Shown: piece after piece, positions 5,655 through 12,699 of the stretch | Position numbering within the stretch: the first letter of the stretch is position 1 | Layout: each line of letters begins with the position of its first letter | Source of the DNA: CAZWKX01 sp964633975 | GTDB taxonomy: Bacteria; Actinomycetota; Acidimicrobiia; Spongiisociales; UBA11373 | Assembly (NCBI GenBank): GCA_964633975.1 | Contig: CAZWKX010000044.1 | Span: 1 to 13,700 of the forward strand | Direction of reading: 5' to 3' | DNA length: 13,700 nucleotides | The notes under the pieces: model-generated | Databases searched by the model: none | The model's input: only the letters and a program-made list of their open reading frames with translations | What the model was told of the DNA's origin: nothing | Program-made: the position numbers and the translations under genes

Positions 5655-7187
5655 CTACTCGGCTCCTGCGCTCACCGGCATGGCGGCTCCGGCCGTCGCC
5701 GCTTCCTCGTAGAGCACGACGCCTCGACCCCCACACACCGAACAGACCCGAGAGAACGACTCGACCAGCCCTTCGGACACGTTCTTGCGGGTCATCTCCA
5801 CCAGGCCGAGGTTGGACACATCGAAAACCTGGGTGCGCGTCTTGTCCTTGGCCAACTCCTCACGAAGCCTTCGGAGCACGGCGTTGCGGTTGCGCTCCAC
5901 TTCCATGTCGATGAAATCGATGACGATGATCCCGCCTATGTCCCGCAGCCGGAGCTGGCGGGCGATCTCCTCGGCCGCCTCGAGGTTGTTCTGCAGCACG
6001 GTCTTCTCGAGATTCGACTGGCCCACGAAGCGCCCGGTGTTCACGTCGACAACGGTGAGAGCCTCGGTCACGTCGATGACGATGTGGCCGCCCGAGGGGA
6101 GCCACACCTTGCGGTCGAGAGCTCGCCTCAGCTGGTCCTCGACGTGGAACCGCTCGAACAGTGGCAGCTCGTCCGTGTAGAAGTGCACCTTCGAGACGAG
6201 ATCGGGATCGGTGGCTTTCAAGTAGTCGACAACGTTTCGGTGGAGCTCGGCGTCGTCGACGACGAGCCGGCGGAACTCGCGAGTGAAATGCTCGCGAATG
6301 ACCCGAATCACCAGCGACGGCTCCTCATAGAGCAGCCGCGGCGCGTTGCCTTGAGGGATCTTCTTGTTGATCTCCTCCCACACAGACACCAGCCGGTCGA
6401 TGTCCTCCTTGATCTCCGCCTTCGTGGCCTCCTGCGCGGCAGTCCGTACGATCACGCCGAACCCCTTCGGCCGGAGATCCGTGATGAGCCGGCGCAACCG
6501 CTCCCGCTCGATATCGGGGAGCCGACGGCTGATTCCACGCATGTCGGACCCCGGAGCGAGCACCAGATAGCGGCCGGGCAGGCTCACCTGATTCGTCAGA
6601 CGGGCGCCCTTGCTGCCCATCGCGTCCTTCACCACCTGCACGAGTATCTCGTCGCCCACCTTCAGCGCCTTCTCGATACGCGGCTGGCGCCCGCCGTTCT
6701 CCTTCGTGTCGACCTGTACGTCACCGGCATACAGGACACCGTTCTTCGATTCGCCGAAGTCCACAAAAGCGGCCTCCATGCCGGGGAGAACGTTGCGCAC
6801 CTTCCCCAAATAGATGTTCTGCGCCAGTGAACGGCGATCCGAGCGAGCCAAGTAGTGCTCCACGAGCGTGGCGCCCTCGAGCACCACGATCTGTGTCTGG
6901 TGCTCCGTGCGCCGGATGAGCATCTGCTTGCGCTCGGTCTCCGGCGGGACGATCGGCTCGGGTTGAGCCTCCCTCCGGCGAGCGCGGCCGGGTTGCTCCG
7001 TCTTGCCTCCACGCCGAGGAGGGCGCTGCCGCGGCTCTCCTGGCGGGCTCTCGGACTCGACTAGCGGGTGATGTCGGCGGATCTCGACGCGCCGACCCGC
7101 GACGCGTCGGACTTCGGTCTCTTCAATTGCGCGGTCGCCCACACCCCGGCGAATGACCTGGGGGCGGCGCCTGCGAAACAAGCCCAT
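5655..7187 (-). CDS. rne: Ribonuclease E/G family endoribonuclease
   Basis: This family cuts single-stranded AU-rich RNA in mRNA decay and in rRNA and tRNA maturation. Residues about 1-88 are an Arg-rich, probably disordered extension. The catalytic region starts at MLIRRTEHQTQIVVLEG. Its S1 RNA-binding part includes NIYLGKVRNVLPGMEAAFVDFG (about 124-145). The DNase-I-like catalytic site is intact, with D381 and N383 in VVDVNTG and D424 in IVIDFIDM. The Zn-link cysteines that join dimers are C482 and C485 (VCSVCGGRG). Only 25 residues follow, so the long C-terminal scaffold of E. coli RNase E is absent. At 510 residues it is RNase G-sized plus an N-terminal extension, as seen in actinobacterial RNase E. 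ATG 7187 is fixed by AAGGAG (7196-7201) eight bases upstream. A 296-base structured leader precedes it. Whether to call it rne or rng is a naming choice. Confidence 0.95.
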   Translation of the reverse strand: MGLFRRRRPQVIRRGVGDRAIEETEVRRVAGRRVEIRRHHPLVESESPPGEPRQRPPRRGGKTEQPGRARRREAQPEPIVPPETERKQMLIRRTEHQTQIVVLEGATLVEHYLARSDRRSLAQNIYLGKVRNVLPGMEAAFVDFGESKNGVLYAGDVQVDTKENGGRQPRIEKALKVGDEILVQVVKDAMGSKGARLTNQVSLPGRYLVLAPGSDMRGISRRLPDIERERLRRLITDLRPKGFGVIVRTAAQEATKAEIKEDIDRLVSVWEEINKKIPQGNAPRLLYEEPSLVIRVIREHFTREFRRLVVDDAELHRNVVDYLKATDPDLVSKVHFYTDELPLFERFHVEDQLRRALDRKVWLPSGGHIVIDVTEALTVVDVNTGRFVGQSNLEKTVLQNNLEAAEEIARQLRLRDIGGIIVIDFIDMEVERNRNAVLRRLREELAKDKTRTQVFDVSNLGLVEMTRKNVSEGLVESFSRVCSVCGGRGVVLYEEAATAGAAMPVSAGAE

Positions 7188-7195
7188 TTGCGAAA

Positions 7196-7201
7196 CTCCT
7201 T
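7196..7201 (-). promoter_or_regulatory. Ribosome-binding site that sets the RNase E/G start
   Basis: AAGGAG on the minus strand lies eight bases before ATG 7187. This supports the long form with the Arg-rich N-terminal extension rather than a start at the internal ATG before LIRRTEHQ. Confidence 0.75.
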
Positions 7202-7205
7202 CTGT

Positions 7206-7221
7206 GCTCGCTGAAGCGAGC
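7206..7221 (-). promoter_or_regulatory. Perfect 6-bp hairpin just before the RNase E/G ribosome-binding site
   Basis: The minus strand reads GCTCGC, TTCA, GCGAGC: six perfect pairs with a 4-base loop, ending four bases before AAGGAG. A hairpin so close to the ribosome-binding site could modulate initiation or be a target for the nuclease itself; both roles are inference. Confidence 0.45.
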
Positions 7222-7483
7222 TAAAACCAATGCTCAATGCGACCGAACGGGAGGAGCACGGCCCGGGCCCGGCGGGATGAGATGAGGCCCACCGGCACCG
7301 GGACGCAAGGGAGGTAGCCCAAGGCCCGGCAAGGTACTCGCGGGTGTCCATCAGTACGCTCCGTTCGGTCAGAGTGGCGCCTCTCCGAGGTCGACTCCTG
7401 GTCCATTGGCCGACGCCCTAAGGGGTACGCCCGGGCGAGGTTACCACGGGCGCTGCCGCATACCGTGAACCTGACCCTTTGCC

Positions 7484-8074
7484 TCAGAAAGCGCTGATAT
7501 CGAAGCTCTCCTGGCGGGACTCCGCAGGGTCGTAGCAGTAGCGGCACCGAGCCTCGTACGCTCCGGCGGCGCCTATCAGCACGAGCTCATTGGACTCGAC
7601 CACCCGCTGGGTGAACATGCCGGCCCCGCCGCACCGATGGCACACGGCGAGGGTCTTCGTCACATACTCGGCCCGGGTCATCAGAGTCGGAATCGGCTCG
7701 AAGGGCCTTCCCAGATAGTCGAGATCCAGGCCGGCGACGATCACCCTCCTGCCGGAGGCGGCAAGGTGCTCGGCCACTTCGACCAGGCCCTGATCGAAGA
7801 ACTGCCCCTCATCGACTCCAACCACGACAGTGCGCTCCTCCACCTTCTGCAACAGGTCCTCACTGCTGGAGACCGTCTGTGCAGCCACCGAGAGGGCGCT
7901 GTGTGAAACCACCTCGCCGACTGCATAGCGGTCGTCCAGAACGGGCTTGAAGGTCTGATTGGCGACGCGAGCGATGCGATAGCGAACGATCTTGCGAATG
8001 AGCTCTTCGCTCTTCCCGGAGAACATCGGACCGCAGATGACTTCGATCCAGCCTCGCTCACCCCGTCGGTCCAT
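7484..8074 (-). CDS. tdk: Thymidine kinase, type II
   Basis: Thymidine kinase phosphorylates thymidine with ATP in the salvage route to dTTP. The 196-residue protein has the P-loop GPMFSGKS (15-22), VVGVDEGQFFDQ with D88 and E89 (catalytic base), the AGLDLDYLGRPFEP segment, and the structural zinc site with C145, C148, C177 and C180 (CHRCG, CRYC). The flexible lasso region between the two Cys pairs holds residues that bind the nucleoside. The length is typical and all key residues are present. ATG 8074 has no clear Shine-Dalgarno and lies 37 bases after the rodA stop, so it probably shares the cell-wall operon transcript. I do not know this position as part of the standard actinobacterial cluster. 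Confidence 0.96.
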   Translation of the reverse strand: MDRRGERGWIEVICGPMFSGKSEELIRKIVRYRIARVANQTFKPVLDDRYAVGEVVSHSALSVAAQTVSSSEDLLQKVEERTVVVGVDEGQFFDQGLVEVAEHLAASGRRVIVAGLDLDYLGRPFEPIPTLMTRAEYVTKTLAVCHRCGGAGMFTQRVVESNELVLIGAAGAYEARCRYCYDPAESRQESFDISAF

Positions 8075-8111
8075 GGGGGCACAGCGTAGTCAGCGCCCGG
8101 AGGTCTCGCCC

Positions 8112-9272
8112 CTAGAGGAGATGCCTATCACCGGGCACCCGGGATCGGCGCAGCCAGATACCGTGAACGATCCCGAGCGTCAGGGCTACCGTCGCGTAGA
8201 AGGACCCGCCGTCCGATAAGAGGGGCAAGGGCAACCCGGTGACCGGGAGCAGGCCCAGCGTCATGCCGACGTTCACGAAGACGTGGAACCCGAGCATGGC
8301 CGCCGCGCCTATCGCCACCAGCTGCCCGAAACGATCCCGCGCCACCACCGCAACCACGAAGAGCCGCCAAAGCATCAAAACAAAGAGACCGAGGATGACC
8401 ACGGCACCGACGAAGCCGATCTGTTCCGCCGCCGCGGTGAAAATGAAGTCCGACTGCTGCGAGGGCACGAAGGCCAGGTTGGTCAGGGTGCCCTCGAACA
8501 GACCAGTGCCGGAAATGCCGCCCGAGGCAACGGCGATCTGGCTTTGGATCTGGTTGTAGTTGACGGTGCTCGAGGTCTCGCTTGCAGGATTGAGGAACCC
8601 CGTGAGCCGGGCCAGTTGGTAGTCCTTGAGAATGTCCAGCTGGAACGCGATCACGATGGCGATGATCCCGAGCAGCAGAAGCACGCCGATCTGCCGAAAC
8701 GAGGTCCCGGCGACGAACAGCATTGACACCGCGACAAAACCGAACACGAGCATGGTGCCCAGGTCGGGCTGCTGGAAGATGAGGACCGACGGAATCGCAG
8801 TGAGCAGCACGACCTGGCCTACACGTTTCCACGACATTCGCTCCTCCTCCGAGGAGGAGAGCAGAGCGGCAAGGGCGAGAATGAGCGCCGGCTTGGCGAA
8901 CTCCGAAGGCTGGAGATCGAAGATGCCCAGCGGAATCCAGCGCTGGGCCCCGAACCGTTCAACGCCGATCGGCGTCAGCACCAGCACCAGGGACAACAGA
9001 GACAGTCCGTAGACGTATGGCGTCATCAGCCTCCATTGCCGGTCGCTGCCCATCGAGGCCAGAAGGAACACACCGAGACCCCCTGCGACGAAGATGCCCT
9101 GCCGCGACACATCCTCGAAGCGGCTCAGCCCGAGGGCCTCCAGGCGCGGGGCGCTGACGCTGTAGATCAGGATGAGCCCAATCACGCTGAGCGCCAGTAC
9201 CACCGCCACAACGACGAAGTCGGGACGCCGGCTGGCACGGGGCGAAATCTCGAATCGAGCTCCGAATGCCAT
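8112..9272 (-). CDS. rodA: RodA, SEDS-family peptidoglycan glycosyltransferase
   Basis: RodA is the polytopic membrane enzyme that polymerises lipid II into glycan strands during elongation, working with PBP2. The 386-residue protein has about ten hydrophobic segments and SEDS landmarks: GAQRWIPLGIFDLQPSEFAKPALIL (about 108-132), QQPDLGTMLVF (about 167-177), and the extracellular loop with the catalytic Asp, here FVPSQQSDFIF (D275). The C-terminal signature is GLPLPLLSDGGS, where most members have SYGGS. The ATG start overlaps the mrdA stop by one base (TGATG), with GAGAGGA about ten bases upstream, so RodA and PBP2 are coupled. FtsW is the paralogue, but the mre/PBP2 context makes RodA the right call. 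Confidence 0.96.
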   Translation of the reverse strand: MAFGARFEISPRASRRPDFVVVAVVLALSVIGLILIYSVSAPRLEALGLSRFEDVSRQGIFVAGGLGVFLLASMGSDRQWRLMTPYVYGLSLLSLVLVLTPIGVERFGAQRWIPLGIFDLQPSEFAKPALILALAALLSSSEEERMSWKRVGQVVLLTAIPSVLIFQQPDLGTMLVFGFVAVSMLFVAGTSFRQIGVLLLLGIIAIVIAFQLDILKDYQLARLTGFLNPASETSSTVNYNQIQSQIAVASGGISGTGLFEGTLTNLAFVPSQQSDFIFTAAAEQIGFVGAVVILGLFVLMLWRLFVVAVVARDRFGQLVAIGAAAMLGFHVFVNVGMTLGLLPVTGLPLPLLSDGGSFYATVALTLGIVHGIWLRRSRVPGDRHLL

Positions 9273-11185
9273 CAGTCCGTGTCCTCTCCCAGAACGACGC
9301 GGTCGACCTTCTCTCCCATGAGGTACTGGAGAATGGCGCGAGCCACAGGTGCTGCGATCTTGCCGCCGCTGCCCCCCTGGTCCACCACTATCACCACGAC
9401 GTACTGGGGATCGTCGAGCGGAGCCACGCCCACAAACCAGGCCGTGTCGATGTCCTGTTCGCCTTCTGTGAGAGCCACCCGGATCTCGGCGGTGCCGGTC
9501 TTCCCGCCGACTCGATCCAAGCTGTCCCCGAAGCCCTCAAAGGCCTTGTGACCGGTCCCGTTCTCGCTGGCAACCACTCCATGGAGATCGGACAAGAAAT
9601 TGTCCACCGTATTCTGCGAGATGTCGATTCTGCGGATGACGCTCGGCGGGTTCGAGAAGACGACCTGGTTCTCCGCATCCCGCACCGAATCGACGACCCG
9701 AGGACGCCAGAGTGTTCCCCCGTTGGCCAGGGCGGCGTAGGAGTTGGCCACCTGCAGCGGCGTGGCTACCAGGGCGCCCTGGCCGATGGCCACGTTCATC
9801 AGATCGCCGCCCGACCAGGGGCCCTCCGATCGCACGAGACCTGTGTTGTTGAACTGGTGGTAGGCAAACCAGTCCCGATCGGGAACGATCCCCGGCAGCT
9901 CGTAGGGCAGGTCGATACCGGTCACACTGCCGTATCCGAGGGTACGGGCCCAATCCTGAAGGAGATCCTGGTCCTCCTCGAACCAGATCTTCAGGGCGAT
10001 GCCCCAGAAATAGTTGTCGGCCGACACCTGGAAGGCCGTGTTGATGTTGACCAGGCCGTGCACCTTCCAGTCGTGGAACGGCGGGGTCTCCGGGAACTCG
10101 AGGTCGCCGTCGGCGTAGAACGAGGACGGGTCGTTGGGATCGAGCAGGTGCTGGTACTGCTCCTGCTCCACATCGGGCCAGATCTCGTTCTCGAGCGCCA
10201 GGGTGTACGGGACCGCCTTGAAGGTGGACCCGGGTGGGTACAGCCCTTGGATGGCGAAGTTGTTGAGTGCCGCCTTCTCGACCAAGCTGGCCCATCCCTC
10301 TTGCGTGAGCGTGCCGCCGGAGAACAGGCTCGGGTCGAACGCAGGCACCGACGCCATCGCCAGCACGGAGCCGTCGCGAGGGTCCAAAACCACGCCGGCG
10401 GCGCGGATGACATCCTCACCCGACTGGCGCGCCAACGAGATGCCGTCGTAGAGCGATTTTTCCAGGAACTCCTGCAGGTCGATGTCGATCGTGGTGATGA
10501 CGCTGGCGCCGGCAACGGGTGGCTCCTCATCCATGATTCCCAGGACCTCGCCGCGGGCGTTGACCTCGTAGTAGATGGTGCCCGCCGTCCCCCTCAGGAG
10601 CCTGTCGTACTGCCCCTCGATGCCGAACCGCCCCACCCGATCCCGAATCGTGATCTCAGGCCGTCTCAGGTCGCCTTCGGCGGGGGCCCCGACGTAGCCG
10701 ATGACGTGCGCCGCCACCTCGCCAAGTGGGTAGATGCGGACGGGAACCGGCTCTATCGTCACCCCGGGGAAGTCCTCGGTGTGCTCCAAAACGAACAGCC
10801 CCGTCGCTTCGCCGACGTCGTCGCTCAGCCGGAACCGCTCCCCGGAGCCTTGCTCGTCGAACTCCTTTCGGATCTCCGACGCCGGAACGCCGAGCAGAGC
10901 CGCCAGGTTGTCGATCAGCTGACCCTCGCGGTCTTCGGACACGAGCTTCCGGTCGACGACGAGCCCGAGGGTTGCCTTCGTGCCCGCCATGAGCACGAGG
11001 CCGTCCCGGTCGTAGATGTCTCCCCGGGGCGCCTCAATAGTCACAACCCGTATACGCTGCAGGTACGACGTCTCCAGCGCCGAGGCCAGCGTGCTCACCT
11101 GCAAGTACCAGAGCCGAAGCACCACGACGGCGAAGAATGCGGCGAAGAGCACGCCCAGGGTGACGAGTCGCCAGGCGCGAGTCAC
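9272..11185 (-). CDS. mrdA: Penicillin-binding protein 2 (class B transpeptidase)
   Basis: PBP2 cross-links new glycan strands in the elongasome. From GTG 11185 it has 637 residues: a short cytoplasmic start, one membrane helix (about 7-24: LVTLGVLFAAFFAVVVLRLW), the dimerisation/pedestal region opening with RVVTIEAPRGDIYDRDG, and the transpeptidase domain. The active-site motifs are SxxK as PPGSTFK (S320, K323), SAD (S388, in the place of SxN as in other PBP2 proteins) and KTGT (K562). The reading frame is open for 94 further codons upstream, but these overlap mreD and are Arg/Pro/Gly-rich out-of-frame sequence. GTG 11185 is chosen because AGGTGG lies five bases upstream, it overlaps the mreD stop as GTGA, and the length then equals known PBP2. 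Confidence 0.95.
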   Translation of the reverse strand: MTRAWRLVTLGVLFAAFFAVVVLRLWYLQVSTLASALETSYLQRIRVVTIEAPRGDIYDRDGLVLMAGTKATLGLVVDRKLVSEDREGQLIDNLAALLGVPASEIRKEFDEQGSGERFRLSDDVGEATGLFVLEHTEDFPGVTIEPVPVRIYPLGEVAAHVIGYVGAPAEGDLRRPEITIRDRVGRFGIEGQYDRLLRGTAGTIYYEVNARGEVLGIMDEEPPVAGASVITTIDIDLQEFLEKSLYDGISLARQSGEDVIRAAGVVLDPRDGSVLAMASVPAFDPSLFSGGTLTQEGWASLVEKAALNNFAIQGLYPPGSTFKAVPYTLALENEIWPDVEQEQYQHLLDPNDPSSFYADGDLEFPETPPFHDWKVHGLVNINTAFQVSADNYFWGIALKIWFEEDQDLLQDWARTLGYGSVTGIDLPYELPGIVPDRDWFAYHQFNNTGLVRSEGPWSGGDLMNVAIGQGALVATPLQVANSYAALANGGTLWRPRVVDSVRDAENQVVFSNPPSVIRRIDISQNTVDNFLSDLHGVVASENGTGHKAFEGFGDSLDRVGGKTGTAEIRVALTEGEQDIDTAWFVGVAPLDDPQYVVVIVVDQGGSGGKIAAPVARAILQYLMGEKVDRVVLGEDTD

Positions 11186-11700
11186 AGCTCCCACCTGACC
11201 GATGCGTACCGGCGTCCGGCACCCGGGATGAGCCTCGTGACCAGCGGGAGCACCAAAATGGCGAGTAGAGAGTTGTAGAGCGCGGGGAGGATCAAGAAGC
11301 CCACCCACCCTGCATTGGAGAATGTCTTCTGACCGAAGATCGTACCGAGGATGGCGAATAGCGCCAGCGCTCCGAAGGTAAACGCGAACACCGCCGGACC
11401 CAGAAGGGTCACCTCGTCCTCGAGGCGCCGGCGCAGACGCACCGTCGTGTAGGCCACCGCGGCGCACACCAGCGCCCAGAGCCCGAGTGGGGTCTCCGCC
11501 AGCAGATCGAGAAGCAGCCCGGCGAAGAAACCGTAGAAAAGCGACTCCACCGGCTCGAGGTTCCGGGACAGGGCCATGACCACCAGCACTCCCAGCTGCG
11601 GGGCGGCGCCGAAGAGCCTGAGGCGGACGAAGACGGTCGTCTGCATCGCCGCGGTCAGCACGATGATGGCGACAACGACGATCGCCCTACGCCACTTCAC
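11182..11700 (-). CDS. mreD: Rod shape-determining protein MreD
   Basis: MreD is a small polytopic membrane protein of the elongasome that works with MreC. The 172-residue protein is hydrophobic throughout, with about five membrane segments. The central FYGFFAGLLLDLLAETPLGLWAL matches the family's GF..GL..D.....PLG pattern. It starts at GTG 11700, whose GTGA overlaps the mreC stop by four bases, and ends with a four-base GTGA overlap with mrdA. No independent ribosome-binding site is needed if translation is coupled. Primary sequence in this family diverges widely, so position and topology carry part of the call. Confidence 0.93.
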   Translation of the reverse strand: MKWRRAIVVVAIIVLTAAMQTTVFVRLRLFGAAPQLGVLVVMALSRNLEPVESLFYGFFAGLLLDLLAETPLGLWALVCAAVAYTTVRLRRRLEDEVTLLGPAVFAFTFGALALFAILGTIFGQKTFSNAGWVGFLILPALYNSLLAILVLPLVTRLIPGAGRRYASVRWEL

Positions 11701-12653
11701 GGGGCCAGCGTGGTTCCGGGCACGGTGGTTCCCGGATCCTCTTCCGGCCCGCCCTCCGTGGGCTCGCCCTGATCCGGTGGCACATCCACCGAGACGTCCT
11801 GTTGTTCCTCGAGCTCGGGGATGTCTATCTCATCGCTCGTGTAGATGAGCACCTCCACGAAGTCGACGCGCGTCACCTCCGAAGTGGGTATCGCCGTTGT
11901 GCGCAGCGTGAAGCCGAGCTCGGCCCGAGCCGCTTCTGCGACACGGGCCACACTTATCCCCGCCGGATACCGGCTCCCCGCGGTGACCAGCAAGTCGCCC
12001 TCGACCAACACCGCGTTCGTGTTGATCATCTCCAGGGCCATTGGTCCGTTGCCCCGCCCGACCAGATACCCGATCTCGCCGGTCCGCTCCACCCGAACCG
12101 CGATCTTCATCGTGGGATCGGTGATCAGCCGGACCCGGGCGGCCGTGTCCGTCACCGCCACCACCCTGCCGACGAGGCCGCCCTCGTCGATCACCGGCAT
12201 GTCCACGGTTACTCCGTCATCGCGGCCTTTGTCGATGAGCCGAATCTGGTCGAATTCGGACGGGCCCACGGCCAGCACCTGGGCCACGACGGCCTCGAGC
12301 CCCTCCGGCGGTTCGATGCCGAGGATCTCCTCGAGCTCACGCACCCGCCGCTCCAGCGCCTCCGTCTCGGTCATCTCCTGCTCGAGCCCGGCAATCTGCT
12401 CACGAAGGTCCCGGTTCTCATCACGCAGGCTGGCCAGGTCGGAGATGCCCTCGAAGAAACCGACAACGGGCCGGGTCACGGCGCTTACTCCCCGCTGCAC
12501 GGGCTCGAAGACGGTTTGGAACCCCTCTCGCATCGTGTTGCCGAATCCGGCCCCTTCCGAAGCGCGAAGGTCGAGGGTGATGAGCGTCATCGAGACCACA
12601 ACCAGCGCGATGAACACCGAAGTGGTTCTATCGACTGGCGACGCTCTCCACAT
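11697..12653 (-). CDS. mreC: Rod shape-determining protein MreC
   Basis: MreC links the MreB filament to the periplasmic or extracellular parts of PBP2 and regulates its activity. The 318-residue protein has one N-terminal membrane helix (about 12-28), a coiled coil (about 70-115, SLRDENRDLREQIAGLEQEM onward), then the two beta-barrel domains typical of MreC (AVVAQVLAVGPSEFDQIRLIDKG, VIDEGGLVGRVV, DPTMKIAVRV, GDLLVTAGS..YPAGISVARV). The last roughly 40 residues are an acidic, Pro/Thr-rich tail. ATG 12653 is preferred over the preceding GTG 12656, since GGGAG lies six bases before the ATG and only three before the GTG. The gene follows mreB by 46 bases and its stop overlaps the mreD start. Confidence 0.95.
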   Translation of the reverse strand: MWRASPVDRTTSVFIALVVVSMTLITLDLRASEGAGFGNTMREGFQTVFEPVQRGVSAVTRPVVGFFEGISDLASLRDENRDLREQIAGLEQEMTETEALERRVRELEEILGIEPPEGLEAVVAQVLAVGPSEFDQIRLIDKGRDDGVTVDMPVIDEGGLVGRVVAVTDTAARVRLITDPTMKIAVRVERTGEIGYLVGRGNGPMALEMINTNAVLVEGDLLVTAGSRYPAGISVARVAEAARAELGFTLRTTAIPTSEVTRVDFVEVLIYTSDEIDIPELEEQQDVSVDVPPDQGEPTEGGPEEDPGTTVPGTTLAP

Positions 12654-12699
12654 CACCGACTCCCAACGCCCCGACCGCTTCCGGCCCGGGGAGGCATGG

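Larger units (their letters stand above)
7188..7483 (-). other. Non-coding leader region between tdk and RNase E/G
   Basis: These 296 bases hold no convincing gene. A perfect 10-base inverted repeat (GACCGAACGG at 7241-7250 with CCGTTCGGTC at 7361-7370) encloses 110 bases rich in complementary GC runs, for example CCGGGCC and GGCCCGG on the minus strand, plus a GTACT/AGTAC pair. A 6-bp hairpin lies next to the ribosome-binding site. No convincing promoter is visible; a TAACCT near 7438-7443 has no -35 at normal spacing. By analogy with E. coli rne, whose long structured 5' UTR mediates feedback by RNase E, this may be an autoregulatory leader. The analogy is functional, with no sequence match claimed. 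Confidence 0.4.

Noticed and set aside
5637..6830. 397-codon open frame on the plus strand opposite RNase E/G
   Set aside because: Low-complexity His/Leu/Asp/Val sequence antisense to a gene with intact catalytic motifs; no family resemblance.
7061..7351. Possible small upstream gene (ATG 7351, minus) in the RNase E/G leader
   Set aside because: It has a GGAG seven bases upstream of its ATG, but it runs 127 bases into the RNase gene out of frame, has no recognisable motif and lies inside the inverted-repeat structure. A leader peptide cannot be excluded, but nothing supports it.
9266..11278. 670-codon open frame on the plus strand opposite PBP2
   Set aside because: It mirrors a confirmed PBP2 gene, is rich in Arg/Gly/Val/Asp with no recognisable domain, and is what G/C-ending codons on the other strand produce.
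11186..11467. 94-codon N-terminal extension of PBP2 over mreD
   Set aside because: It overlaps mreD entirely, is Arg/Pro/Gly-rich and would precede the membrane helix; GTG 11185 with AGGTGG upstream gives the family's usual length.
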